A stretch of 41,142 nucleotides of DNA, taken from the NCBI GenBank assembly GCA_903846075.1, contig CAIMZW010000133.1, forward strand, positions 1 to 41,142, in the 5' to 3' direction. Under the pieces are notes generated by a model. It had not been told where the DNA came from, did not search any database, and saw only the letters and a list, made by a program, of their open reading frames with translations. The translations under genes and the position numbers were made by a program. This document shows positions 8,412 through 16,678 of the stretch, piece by piece (positions within the stretch are counted from its first letter, which is position 1; every line of letters begins with the position of its first letter). Source of the DNA: an uncultured Actinomycetes bacterium (lineage in GTDB: Bacteria > Actinomycetota > Actinomycetes > Nanopelagicales > Nanopelagicaceae).

Positions 8412-9791
8412 ATGCGCAAGAGGTTGATTGGTCTTTTTTTAACACTCTCAATTGTTTTTACCTTAGCCTCACCTCTTAGTTTTGCGACGACGACTCCTTC
8501 AGTTTTAAAAGCTCCGACCATTTCAATTTCCAGCGATGGAATGATCGTCACCGCTTTGCCAGCTAAATGGAGCGCTTCAGTAAAGAGTGTCATTAGTTGG
8601 TTTATTAACGGAAAGAGTGTTTCAGGGAAAGCTCCTTCGCTTCATTTACCTAGTAAATTCACTGGCGGCACCATCAAATACATAGAGAATGTAAAAACAC
8701 CGGCCGGCAAGACCATTTCGGCTATATCCAACACCTTGCAGATTTCCCCCATTTCTCTCCGTGGTGACGTGCAAATTAACTTCTCAGACCAGAGCAATTC
8801 AACTCTGTCAGCGTCACTACCAATCGTTTTGTCTGGCAATCCACTTATTACTTATCAATGGTTTCGTGGTCCTTTTGAAATCCCAGGTGCCACATCAAGT
8901 ACATACTCGATCACTTCTGCCGACGAAAAAACAGATGTCAGTCTTGAAGTGACCTACTCAGCGAAAGGCAGCGCCTCTATCAAGAAGGACTCCCCACCTC
9001 TTACTATCGCAGCAAAGCCCAGAAACTACTCTTTGATTTGGTCAGATGAATTTAACGCTGCAACCGGAAGCCCAGTGGATCCCAATATTTGGGTGCCGCA
9101 AAATGGTGATGGAGTCGCCTTCGATAACAAGGGCTGGGGCAATAGAGAGCGTGAATGGTATGTGGATTCCCAATCATCAATAGATAGCACAGGGGCGCTC
9201 GTTACTACGGCTACTCGTACCGGGGCAAATGCTTATAACTGTTATTACAAGGCACCATGTGAATGGATTAGTTCAAAATTCGTGACAAAGGGCAAAGTCG
9301 GCTTTAAATATGGGCGAATTGAGGCGCGAATAAAAGGTCCAGTCGGAAATGGGAGTTGGGCAGCATTTTGGATGTTAGGTGCGAATATCGATACACGTCC
9401 ATGGCCAGGTTCTGGCGAGATTGACGTTACGGAACTACTTGGAAGAACTCCAAAAACTGTTTATGGGACTTTGCATGGACCACTTTCCGGAGGTGGCGGC
9501 CGCGGTGGAACTATCGATTTAAGTGGTGGATTCGCCGATGGTTATCACACGTATGCCGTGGATTGGTTGCCGGATCAAATAACTTGGTACGTTGACGGAA
9601 CCGCTTATGCCACCATAAATAAGACTGACAATGACTGGGTTTTTGATCATGAGTTCTACCTCATCATTAATCTTGCCATGGGAGGGATTTTTGGCGGAGA
9701 TGTCGATCCAAATTTAACCACCGCGACTCAATCAGTTGACTATGTCCGAGTTTTCTCCATCAATGGTATTGGTGAAGTAATCAAGCACTAA
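8412..9791 (+). CDS. Secreted GH16 endo-beta-glucanase with N-terminal Ig-like region
   Basis: 459 residues from the ATG at 8412, preferred because GGAGGG precedes it and the signal peptide (MRKRLIGLFLTLSIVF) then starts normally; an in-frame ATG at 8388 is the alternative. Residues about 30-115 and 116-205 look like two Ig-like domains of the kind that bind carbohydrate or act as spacers (the second has a YQWFRG strand and a TYSITSADE strand). The GH16 module runs from about 210 (SLIWSDEFNA) to the end. The catalytic motif GEIDVTE has E336, D338 and E341, followed by GTLHGP. The C-terminus ends in the shared tail NGIGEVIKH. Its stop overlaps that of the minus-strand gene at 9788-10576 by four bases. 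Confidence 0.92.
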   Translation: MRKRLIGLFLTLSIVFTLASPLSFATTTPSVLKAPTISISSDGMIVTALPAKWSASVKSVISWFINGKSVSGKAPSLHLPSKFTGGTIKYIENVKTPAGKTISAISNTLQISPISLRGDVQINFSDQSNSTLSASLPIVLSGNPLITYQWFRGPFEIPGATSSTYSITSADEKTDVSLEVTYSAKGSASIKKDSPPLTIAAKPRNYSLIWSDEFNAATGSPVDPNIWVPQNGDGVAFDNKGWGNREREWYVDSQSSIDSTGALVTTATRTGANAYNCYYKAPCEWISSKFVTKGKVGFKYGRIEARIKGPVGNGSWAAFWMLGANIDTRPWPGSGEIDVTELLGRTPKTVYGTLHGPLSGGGGRGGTIDLSGGFADGYHTYAVDWLPDQITWYVDGTAYATINKTDNDWVFDHEFYLIINLAMGGIFGGDVDPNLTTATQSVDYVRVFSINGIGEVIKH

Positions 9792-10576
9792 TGTCGAATT
9801 AATTCACCAATTCCATCAACGTTGTAAAAGCGCACCCAATCGATCACTAGTTCAGCCTCATTCAGCTCTGGATCGACCTCTCCGCCAAACCAACCTCCGA
9901 TAGCTTGGTTTATTAACAGATAGAACTCATTGTTAAAAGGCCATTCTTTTCCTTCGAGTTCTGAGTCCGCCCGATTAATCGAGTTATAGACCTCGCCATC
10001 AAAGGTCCAATCAATCTGATCTTCTCTCCAGCTAATTCCATAGACATGAAATTCTTCTGATAGGTCGACTGGATTCTCGTAAGTTTTAGTCAAGCCTTGT
10101 TCCCCAAAATAAAGAGGGCCATGAATAGTGCCACGAACTGTTTTTGGCGCGCTGCCTACACCCTCTTGGAGGTCGATTTCGCCACAGAAAGGCCAATTGG
10201 TGCCATGATTTATTGAGGCTCCTAACATCCAAATAGCCGGCCAAGTGCCGATACCGAAGGGCATTTTCGCGCGAACTTCAAGAGAACCGTATTTAAATCC
10301 AACTTTTTGGCTGGTGTGAATCTTTCCACTAGTCCAGAGAGCGGGGCCGTAATAGCAAGAGTGGGCACTATCTCTACCTTCGCGCTTAGCAGTGATAGTT
10401 AATGAACCATTAACCTTCATCGACTCTTCGGTGTAGTACTGAAGCTCGTTGTTACCCCATCCAATCAGACCATGAGAGGAACCGTCACCGATATCCGGTG
10501 TCCATGTTGTTTGCGAGAGAGCGCTACCTTCGAATTCCTCTGACCAGACAAGAGTTCGATTGACAGTACTAGACAT
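9788..10576 (-). CDS. GH16 beta-glucanase without signal peptide (predicted intracellular)
   Basis: 262 residues, essentially one GH16 module. The start MSSTVNRTLVWSEEF leads straight into the family fold with no hydrophobic export signal, preceded by a GGGAGAAG ribosome-binding site. Key features: GWGNNELQYYT, GTWPAIWMLGA, the catalytic motif GEIDLQE with E133, D135 and E138, GTIHGP, and the tail DGIGELIRH. Retaining GH16 chemistry is expected; with no export signal it probably acts on imported oligosaccharides with the GH1 enzyme next door. It is divergent from the GH1 gene at 10782, with a LacI-type operator between them. Confidence 0.9.
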   Translation of the reverse strand: MSSTVNRTLVWSEEFEGSALSQTTWTPDIGDGSSHGLIGWGNNELQYYTEESMKVNGSLTITAKREGRDSAHSCYYGPALWTSGKIHTSQKVGFKYGSLEVRAKMPFGIGTWPAIWMLGASINHGTNWPFCGEIDLQEGVGSAPKTVRGTIHGPLYFGEQGLTKTYENPVDLSEEFHVYGISWREDQIDWTFDGEVYNSINRADSELEGKEWPFNNEFYLLINQAIGGWFGGEVDPELNEAELVIDWVRFYNVDGIGELIRH

Positions 10577-10630
10577 ATAACTTCTCCCTCACAGTTTCAT
10601 CAAAAATACATGTAATTCACTTGCTTTTAG

Positions 10631-10636
10631 AGTCAA
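10631..10636 (-). promoter_or_regulatory. Possible -35 element for the intracellular GH16 gene
   Basis: On the minus strand this reads TTGACT, with TACATG 16 bases further downstream as a possible -10. It sits between the operator at 10654-10671 and the start codon at 10576. Confidence 0.4.
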
Positions 10637-10653
10637 AATCCCATTAAATAGTG

Positions 10654-10671
10654 TGTGAAAGCGGTTTCATA
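10654..10671. promoter_or_regulatory. LacI-family operator, site 2
   Basis: TGTGAAAGCGGTTTCATA is a near-perfect inverted repeat in the divergent region between the intracellular GH16 gene and the GH1 gene. It equals the reverse complement of site 1 (3631-3648) except at the second position. The gene for a likely cognate LacI-type regulator ends next to the GH1 gene. Confidence 0.75.
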
Positions 10672-10781
10672 CTCTGATTCAACTCGAAGGAAATATTTCG
10701 GTCAAGTGGCTCTATGCTACACAGACCAGAGATGGTTCTATTGAGGATTTGTCAGGCTCACTGGATAGGAAAATTATTATT

Positions 10782-12164
10782 ATGAGTTCATTTCCATCAG
10801 ACTTCGTTTGGGGTGCCGCAACATCTAGCTACCAGATTGAAGGAGCGACGGAGGTGGATGGTCGAGGAGTCAGCATCTGGGATACCTTCAGTAGAACTCC
10901 TGGAACCATTGTTAATGGTGATACCGGAGATGTTGGTTGCGATCATTACAACAGATTTCCTGAAGACATTTCGATTATGCGCGCGCTCGGTATTAAATCT
11001 TATAGATTTTCTATTTCCTGGCCTCGCCTTTTTCCTCAAGGAGACGATGTCCGAGAAGAACGTGGTTTCGACTTTTACAATCGCCTTATAGATGCGCTAC
11101 TTGATGCTGAAATAACTCCAGTTATAACTTTGTATCACTGGGACTTACCACAACCACTAGAGGATGTCGGTGGTTGGGCTAACCGCAGCATCGTGGATCG
11201 CTTCAAGAGTTATGCCCAAGCGTGCGCGGAAGCTTTTGGGGATCGAGTTTCAATTTGGACAACTCTCAATGAGCCATGGTGTACCGCTTGGTTAGGCTAT
11301 TCATCTGGCGTGCACGCACCCGGAAAGAAAGATTATCGACTTGCTATTGCCGCTTCTCACCATACGGCTCTTGCTCATGCTGAAGGCGTGAGGGCAATTA
11401 AAAGTATTCTTCCTAAGGCCGCCGTTGGGCTAACGGTAAACATGACTAATTTTAGAAATCTAAATCCAGAAGACATTGAAGTCGAGGCGCTAAAAGGTCT
11501 TTTAGACGCCAATCTCAACAGATGGTGGATTGACGCATATCTTAAGGGTGAATATCCGCAGAACCTCATCCATCATTATGGTGAGGATTTGTTACGGGTA
11601 ATACATTCGGGCGATATGGAACTCTTGAAATGTGAAACGGATTTTCTGGGCATCAACTATTACAGCGATAGCTTTCTTCAAACTGCGAAACCTGGAAGCA
11701 AAACATTTCTAGAGGAGGGATTTCTGCCATTTCCTTATCGCGCAGATGGAACTCCTCCCAGCGAATACGCTGGTTCGTTAACTGCAATGGGATGGGTCGT
11801 GACTCCCGAAGGACTTGGTGAATTGATGAAAAGGATCCACCAAGATTGGCCAGAAATCAAAGAGATTCTTGTTACCGAAAATGGTGCCGCTTATGATGAC
11901 CAAGTTGAGGCAAACGGAGATGTTCGAGACGAAGCGCGTGCCCAATATTTCAAGGAGCATCTAAAATCTTTGCAAGCTGCGGTTGCAAGCGGAGTTCCCG
12001 TTAAAGGCTATTTTGCTTGGTCTTTGTTAGATAATTTTGAGTGGGCTGAGGGTTATGACAAACGATTTGGGCTGGTCTATATCGATCGCAAGACTTTAGA
12101 TCGAAAAGTCAAACTAAGCGGAGAAGTTTATGCTGAGGTTATAAGGCACAATAAAGTTCTATAG
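10782..12164 (+). CDS. GH1 beta-glucosidase
   Basis: 460 residues from the ATG at 10782, which places the family-typical opening FPSDFVWGAATSSYQIEG right after the start; a TTG at 10749 would add eleven residues. Both GH1 catalytic motifs are intact: TLNEPW with the acid/base E164, and VTENGA with the nucleophile E366. Other landmarks are YRFSISWPRLFP, YHWDLPQPLE and the C-terminal GYFAWSLLDNFEWAEGY. There is no signal peptide, so the enzyme is cytoplasmic and should release glucose from beta-linked oligosaccharides. Length is normal for bacterial GH1. Its stop codon abuts that of the convergent LacI gene with no spacer. Confidence 0.95.
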   Translation: MSSFPSDFVWGAATSSYQIEGATEVDGRGVSIWDTFSRTPGTIVNGDTGDVGCDHYNRFPEDISIMRALGIKSYRFSISWPRLFPQGDDVREERGFDFYNRLIDALLDAEITPVITLYHWDLPQPLEDVGGWANRSIVDRFKSYAQACAEAFGDRVSIWTTLNEPWCTAWLGYSSGVHAPGKKDYRLAIAASHHTALAHAEGVRAIKSILPKAAVGLTVNMTNFRNLNPEDIEVEALKGLLDANLNRWWIDAYLKGEYPQNLIHHYGEDLLRVIHSGDMELLKCETDFLGINYYSDSFLQTAKPGSKTFLEEGFLPFPYRADGTPPSEYAGSLTAMGWVVTPEGLGELMKRIHQDWPEIKEILVTENGAAYDDQVEANGDVRDEARAQYFKEHLKSLQAAVASGVPVKGYFAWSLLDNFEWAEGYDKRFGLVYIDRKTLDRKVKLSGEVYAEVIRHNKVL

Positions 12165-13202
12165 TTATTTCTTACTTGAATCGCGCACAACCAATTTAAC
12201 ACTCAATGTTTTGCGCTCTACTTTTTTTCCTTCAAGAATTGAAACGAGAGAGCGAGCGACCTCAGCACCTAATTCTCGGGTCGGTTGATAAATGCTTGAC
12301 AGACTAGGTAAGTTTCTTGATGCTAAGGGTGAATCGTCGAAGCCCACGACTTTGACATCCTCTGGAACTCGAATTCCATTTTGCAACAAAACATTTATAG
12401 CCCCAACTGCGGTCAAGTCATTTCCAGCAAAAATTCCATCAAACTTAATTTTCTTGGTTAGTACATTCCGGGTTAACTCTTCACCCATTGCCATGGAGTA
12501 GTCGCCATGTAATACGTGTGAATCGGCAATCTTTAAGCCAGCCTCCGACATCGCATGTTCAAATCCATTAAAACGATCGCGCCCCGATTGAAGTTTTAAA
12601 TCACCAGTGATTGTGATGATGTTTTTACATCCTTGCTTAATCAAATGCTTAGTGGCTAGATACCCACCTTCGACGTTATCTACATCGACGTAAGGATACT
12701 TGTCGGTTCCGCCTAAATCTCCACCGAAGACGACCGCCATAGTTGGCGGAATTAATTTTTCAAAACTACGTACCGAACGGTGCCAACTGAAAATGGCGAG
12801 CCCATCAACTTGGGCAATTCGGAGCGAAGCGAAGAGTGAATCTTCCGAACCGGTTTTTGGACGAATAAGAAGAACAGGTTGCATTCCCGCATCGGTGATC
12901 GCAGAAGTAAAGCCTTGAACTACGAAACCCCAGAATGGATTGAGGAAGAACTCCTCACTAGATTCTTCTAAGACTAAGGCCACAAGTCCACTGCGACCCC
13001 CGGCAAGTCGCCGAGCAGTCATATTTGGTGTGAAATTATGTTTTTTAATTGCCTTCCGAACAGCTCGCTCGGTATCAGGAGAGACTCTTGCGGTGCCATT
13101 CATGACTCGAGAGACGGTGGCACGACTTACTCCAGCGGTCTGCGCAACTAAGTCGATGGTAGCGACAGTATTTGCTACTTGCCCAACTTTTTTAGCCGCC
13201 AT
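12165..13202 (-). CDS. LacI-family transcriptional regulator of the glucan locus
   Basis: 345 residues. N-terminal helix-turn-helix at about 15-37 (IDLVAQTAGVSRATVSRVMNG) and hinge region TARRLAGGRSGLVALV, followed by a periplasmic-binding-protein-like effector domain to the end (VDGLAIFS, GCKNIITITGD, FDGIFAGNDLTAVGAI, VVGFDDSPLA). Such proteins usually repress sugar-use genes until a sugar ligand binds. The two matching operators at 3631 and 10654 in the flanking cluster are its likely targets. The gene upstream on the same strand (13254-14342) ends 51 bases before its start, with no terminator visible between. Confidence 0.92.
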   Translation of the reverse strand: MAAKKVGQVANTVATIDLVAQTAGVSRATVSRVMNGTARVSPDTERAVRKAIKKHNFTPNMTARRLAGGRSGLVALVLEESSEEFFLNPFWGFVVQGFTSAITDAGMQPVLLIRPKTGSEDSLFASLRIAQVDGLAIFSWHRSVRSFEKLIPPTMAVVFGGDLGGTDKYPYVDVDNVEGGYLATKHLIKQGCKNIITITGDLKLQSGRDRFNGFEHAMSEAGLKIADSHVLHGDYSMAMGEELTRNVLTKKIKFDGIFAGNDLTAVGAINVLLQNGIRVPEDVKVVGFDDSPLASRNLPSLSSIYQPTRELGAEVARSLVSILEGKKVERKTLSVKLVVRDSSKK

Positions 13203-13253
13203 AGTTTGTGAGTCTAAACTAGTCCTCGTAACGCCGACAACCTTCCATCAGAA

Positions 13254-14342
13254 TTACTTCAGCGAAAGTAAGACTCTTTGGTTAGCATCGGTAACACCTT
13301 CGTCGATCATGAGGAACCCGTTAGAGATATCTTGACCTTTAGGAATCTGCACCATAAGACCACCAGTAGCAGTCTGCCCAGCGGCAATACCCGAATCATT
13401 GATGCTTGGAAGTGAAGCACTTACTGAGACAAATTCCAGTTGATTGCCTACTAGAAGGCGAAAATTAATTTCGGGAATGGGGCTCGACGATCGATTGTTC
13501 ACCGTCACGGTAAATTCAACATATCGAGTGTCTGCAGTCGGGTCAGGGATGCTGCCGCCACTTCCGTCATCGATACAAGTGTCCATTAATATGTCGGAAG
13601 TGCAAACACGTTTGCTGGCATCGTTGTCATATTTAACCAAGGTAATGTCGACCAAGTCACCATTGTAGGTAGCACCAAGATTTCTTCGGAAATATGTAGT
13701 GACGCCATCGAGAGCAACATCTGGTGTTGCGATAACAGGGCTCGCAATTTGAATCGTGGAAGAAAGATCAGTTGCAGCTGCGAAATTGTCATCTCCTGTT
13801 TGCGTGGCGGAAATCGTGCACGCCCCTGTTTTGACTGGCATCAAAATTTCACCTTGGACTAAACAGATGTCGGGGGTTTTAGAGATGGTAGTCACGGCTA
13901 AGCCCGAGTCCGATTTAATGGTGGACAAATCCAAAGTGTTGGTTATCGGTAAAGTTGTAGTTGCAACGGCGGCAATGGTTTGAGATTGCTTGGTTTTGCT
14001 GGGAGTCGGTGTTGGCGTGGCAGTTTCCGATGGAGTCGGTGTTGGCGTAACGCTCTCTGAAGGTGATGGCTCTGGAGTCGAAACAGGCGAGCTGGTCGGG
14101 GTCGGTGTTGGTGTTACTGCAGGAGTCGTCTTGGCTTTAGGAGCGGGAGCAACTTTCCATTTCAAAACTGTCCCGCTTTTTACGCAGATTTCCTTTTTTC
14201 CGGCATAGGTCGTTGTGGCGTTGAGTTTTGGACATTTTGTTCCTGGCTTGTGGGCGGTCGTGGCTGACGCCGATACCGGGTGGAGAAAAGCGAGAACTAA
14301 GAAAAGCGCACTTGCCGAGATTAGCTTGCGACCCATTTCCAC
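13254..14342 (-). CDS. Secreted Pro-Thr-rich protein with Ig-like repeat and C-terminal beta domain
   Basis: 362 residues; ATG codons at 14342 and 14336 are both possible starts. Signal peptide, then a short module with two Cys (GTKCPKLNATTTYAGKKEIC ... GTVLKWKV) that I recall from secreted proteins of related Actinobacteria. A Pro-Thr/Ser linker (about 75-118) follows, then an Ig-like repeat with the GACTISATQTGDDNF pattern (about 120-200), then a C-terminal domain (about 215-362) resembling DUF4352-type extracellular Ig-like domains (YVEFTVTVNNRSSSPI, G-I-AAGQTATGGLMVQIP). It has no enzymatic motif. It lies upstream of the LacI gene in the same direction. Function unknown. Confidence 0.75.
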   Translation of the reverse strand: MEMGRKLISASALFLVLAFLHPVSASATTAHKPGTKCPKLNATTTYAGKKEICVKSGTVLKWKVAPAPKAKTTPAVTPTPTPTSSPVSTPEPSPSESVTPTPTPSETATPTPTPSKTKQSQTIAAVATTTLPITNTLDLSTIKSDSGLAVTTISKTPDICLVQGEILMPVKTGACTISATQTGDDNFAAATDLSSTIQIASPVIATPDVALDGVTTYFRRNLGATYNGDLVDITLVKYDNDASKRVCTSDILMDTCIDDGSGGSIPDPTADTRYVEFTVTVNNRSSSPIPEINFRLLVGNQLEFVSVSASLPSINDSGIAAGQTATGGLMVQIPKGQDISNGFLMIDEGVTDANQRVLLSLK

Positions 14343-14453
14343 ATAGTACTCATGAAAGTCACAACTTCCCCTAGGTCCTTTTTGGTTAAAGAGGTGAATA
14401 ATCTCTATTACGAAGTTAGAACAATGCGAACATTATTAAAGGCAGGGGTCGAA

Positions 14454-14747
14454 ATGATGGGTTGGGGTAACGAGCACGATCAATTTAACCAAGGACATGG
14501 GTGGTTGATGGCCGGAATGGGTTTCTTCTGGTTGGTGGTAATTGCTTTAGTTATAGTTTTAATAGTCAGAGTCTCGGATCGGAATCCAAGCCGAAGTGTG
14601 CACCATGGTCGTCACGAGGCGGAACGAGCTTTCGCACCTGTCGGACCTAGGGTTGAATCTGCTCGGGAAATAATCGATCGTAGATTGGCAAATGGCGAAA
14701 TGTCCGGAGAGCAGTACGCAGAAGCTCGGCGACTTCTTGAAGGCTAA
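14454..14747 (+). CDS. Small SHOCT-domain membrane protein
   Basis: 97 residues from the ATG at 14454, chosen for the AGGGG just upstream; the open frame back to 14352 lacks support. One membrane segment (MAGMGFFWLVVIALVIVLIV) is followed by a basic, His/Arg-rich cytoplasmic stretch and a C-terminal SHOCT motif (AREIIDRRLANGEMSGEQYAEARRLLEG). SHOCT is a short helical domain found at the ends of many bacterial membrane proteins; its exact role is unclear. The gene is alone, between divergent and convergent neighbours, and ends at a strong terminator. Confidence 0.8.
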   Translation: MMGWGNEHDQFNQGHGWLMAGMGFFWLVVIALVIVLIVRVSDRNPSRSVHHGRHEAERAFAPVGPRVESAREIIDRRLANGEMSGEQYAEARRLLEG

Positions 14748-14764
14748 TTAGCAGGAAGAATTAC

Positions 14765-14796
14765 AAAGAGGTGGATCCCAGTGGATCCACCTCTTT
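14765..14796. terminator. Strong bidirectional terminator
   Basis: A 14-bp perfect stem, AAAGAGGTGGATCC at 14765-14778 with GGATCCACCTCTTT at 14783-14796 and a CAGT loop, followed by T on the plus strand. It separates the SHOCT gene from the small minus-strand gene at 14804. Confidence 0.88.
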
Positions 14797-14803
14797 TACA
14801 TTA

Positions 14804-14917
14804 TTAGGAATTCTTCTTTGAATTTTCCTTCTCTTGCTTTTTAACTCTCTTTTCCTTTAACGAGAGTTTCGGTTCCTTTTTCGCGTTTGCATTGCTTTTC
14901 TGCTCTTTGTTGGCCAT
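14804..14917 (-). CDS. Tiny Lys-rich basic protein (37 residues)
   Basis: An ATG at 14917 on the minus strand opens a 37-residue frame ending at a TAA (14804-14806). AAGGAT stands a few bases upstream of the start, and the stop lies just before the 14-bp terminator stem, so the frame fits its transcription unit exactly. The sequence is hydrophilic and highly charged, starting MANKEQKSNANAKKEPK and with 12 Lys, no Cys and no membrane segment. It may bind nucleic acid, but the sequence alone does not show that. It lies downstream of mscL on the same strand. Confidence 0.65.
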   Translation of the reverse strand: MANKEQKSNANAKKEPKLSLKEKRVKKQEKENSKKNS

Positions 14918-14941
14918 TTTCATCCTTTCTAGATTCCACAA

Positions 14942-14957
14942 ACAGTCTCGTGACTGT
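14942..14957. terminator. Hairpin downstream of mscL
   Basis: ACAGTC (14942-14947) and GACTGT (14952-14957) form a 6-bp stem with a TCGT loop, six bases beyond the mscL stop. The T-run is short, so it may be a weak terminator or a processing hairpin. Confidence 0.45.
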
Positions 14958-14962
14958 GATTA

Positions 14963-15343
14963 TTAAGATTGTTTTTTAAGAAGGTCGCGGATTTCCTGAA
15001 GTAGTGCAACATCTTCAGGAGTCACTGATGGTGCCGCAACCTCTTCTCGCTTACGCTTGGCGAGAATTCGATTCATCGGAACAACAATGAAGAAGTAGAG
15101 GACTGCGGCCACAATAACAAAATTAATGATTGCGTTAATGAAAGCAGCCCAGTCAAATGTGATCCCTCGGATTACGAAGGCTCCACCATGAATTCCACCG
15201 CCTCCGAACACTTTAATGAGTGGCTCAATAAAGGATTTCGTTAGTTGTGTGACTATTGCAGTGAAGGCACCACCAATAACGACAGCAATTGCGAGATCGA
15301 CGATATTCCCTCGCATCAGAAAATCACGGAAACCTTTAATCAT
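14963..15343 (-). CDS. mscL: Large-conductance mechanosensitive channel
   Basis: 126 residues, normal for MscL. The N-terminus MIKGFRDFLMRGNIVDLAIAVVIGGAFTAIV is the conserved amphipathic helix plus pore-lining first transmembrane segment; a periplasmic loop follows and then the second transmembrane segment (AFINAIINFVIVAAVLYFFIVVP). The C-terminal cytoplasmic helix contains the usual LL-x-EIRDLL. It releases solutes upon sudden osmotic downshift. It lies 27 bases downstream of the glutamate dehydrogenase gene on the same strand. Confidence 0.96.
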   Translation of the reverse strand: MIKGFRDFLMRGNIVDLAIAVVIGGAFTAIVTQLTKSFIEPLIKVFGGGGIHGGAFVIRGITFDWAAFINAIINFVIVAAVLYFFIVVPMNRILAKRKREEVAAPSVTPEDVALLQEIRDLLKKQS

Positions 15344-15370
15344 TTTTCTCCCCTATCCCAGTTCAGTGGC

Positions 15371-16609
15371 TTAAGGATAGAGCCCTCGCAGTCGGTGCGC
15401 TTCTGCCACTCGACCTACCCCCAACATATGCGCCGCTTCCCGCCACGTGACAGAACGCCCAGTTGCCATATCTTCGACATCTTTGAAGGCTTTCATCATT
15501 ATTGAATTGAGATTCTGCTTTACCTCATCGGCATCCCAGAAATAATTCTGCTTATCCTGAACCCATTCAAAATAGGAAACAATGACACCACCAGAGTTGG
15601 CGAGGATGTCTGGGACCACCAAAATTCCCTTTTCATTGAGAACCGCATCACCCTCAGGCGTCGTCGGCGCGTTGGCACCTTCCACGACAATTTTTGCCTT
15701 GATGCCCGGCGCAGTATGAGCTGTAATGGAATCTGCAAGAGCCGCCGGGATGAGGACATCAACTGGAAGGTGGAGCAATTCTTCATTGGAGAGGCGATCT
15801 GTTCCAGGCGCATTTAGATTGTTATGAAGTAAGAAGTGATCCCAGAGCGCCTTTACCGAAGAGAATCCGGTTACACCTCCATTGACATCGCTCACGGCCA
15901 CGATTTTTAATCCCATATTTTCCAACGCCACGGCGGCCCAATACCCCACCTTGCCAAAGCCTTGAATGGCAACGGTAGCTCCCTCGGGATTTATCCCTCG
16001 ATGGATGAGCGCCTCACGGGTAGAGATTGCGACGCCATCGCCAGTTGCGGAAGTTCTTCCCAGAGAGCCGCCTAGAACTATTGGCTTCCCAGTGACGACA
16101 CCAGGAACAGCAAAGCCGGCATTTACAGAGTAGGTATCCATCATCCATGCCATGTTCCGTTCATCGGTTCCAACATCAGGAGCAGGAATGTCCCGTTCTG
16201 GTCCAATAATGGGAAGGATTTCGGAGGTATACCTGCGGGTGAGGCGCTCGTTCTCAGTGATCGAGAGAGTCGCCGCATCCACAGCAATTCCACCTTTTGC
16301 ACCCCCGTAGGGCAGGTTAGTTAAAGCGCACTTCCATGTCATTAACATGGCTAAGGCAATTGTTTCCTCAAGATCGATATCTGGGTGGAAGCGAACGCCA
16401 CCTTTGGATGGTCCACGAGTTGTTGAATATTGAACTCGAAAACCCTTATACATCTCGATATTTCCATTGTCCCGGCGAAGGGGAACTGCTACTTCAAGGA
16501 TTCGCCTGGGGGTGGAAAGGGTTTGCCATTCATTTTCAGAGAGCCCAAGTTGGTCGACTGCCCTGCGAAGTTGGGATAAAGCGGTATCAAATGCAGACTC
16601 CGTTGTCAT
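15371..16609 (-). CDS. gdhA: Glutamate dehydrogenase (Glu/Leu/Phe/Val family)
   Basis: 412 residues, within the normal range for the hexameric enzymes. Visible signatures: KGFRVQYSTTRGPSKGGVRFHP (substrate-binding region), LPYGGAKGGI with the catalytic Lys at K105, the PAPDVGT region, and the Rossmann dinucleotide motif GFGKVGYWAA in the second half. It interconverts glutamate with 2-oxoglutarate and ammonia; the sequence does not settle NAD or NADP use. It lies 69 bases downstream of the Liv-type transporter genes on the same strand, so a shared transcript linking amino-acid uptake to deamination is possible. Leucine or phenylalanine dehydrogenase activity is a less likely alternative. Confidence 0.9.
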   Translation of the reverse strand: MTTESAFDTALSQLRRAVDQLGLSENEWQTLSTPRRILEVAVPLRRDNGNIEMYKGFRVQYSTTRGPSKGGVRFHPDIDLEETIALAMLMTWKCALTNLPYGGAKGGIAVDAATLSITENERLTRRYTSEILPIIGPERDIPAPDVGTDERNMAWMMDTYSVNAGFAVPGVVTGKPIVLGGSLGRTSATGDGVAISTREALIHRGINPEGATVAIQGFGKVGYWAAVALENMGLKIVAVSDVNGGVTGFSSVKALWDHFLLHNNLNAPGTDRLSNEELLHLPVDVLIPAALADSITAHTAPGIKAKIVVEGANAPTTPEGDAVLNEKGILVVPDILANSGGVIVSYFEWVQDKQNYFWDADEVKQNLNSIMMKAFKDVEDMATGRSVTWREAAHMLGVGRVAEAHRLRGLYP

Positions 16610-16678
16610 ATCTACAAGATACGACTCTTTTGGTGGTTAAGCCAACCAACCCCCAATAAATCAGATGTGATTTGAGTT

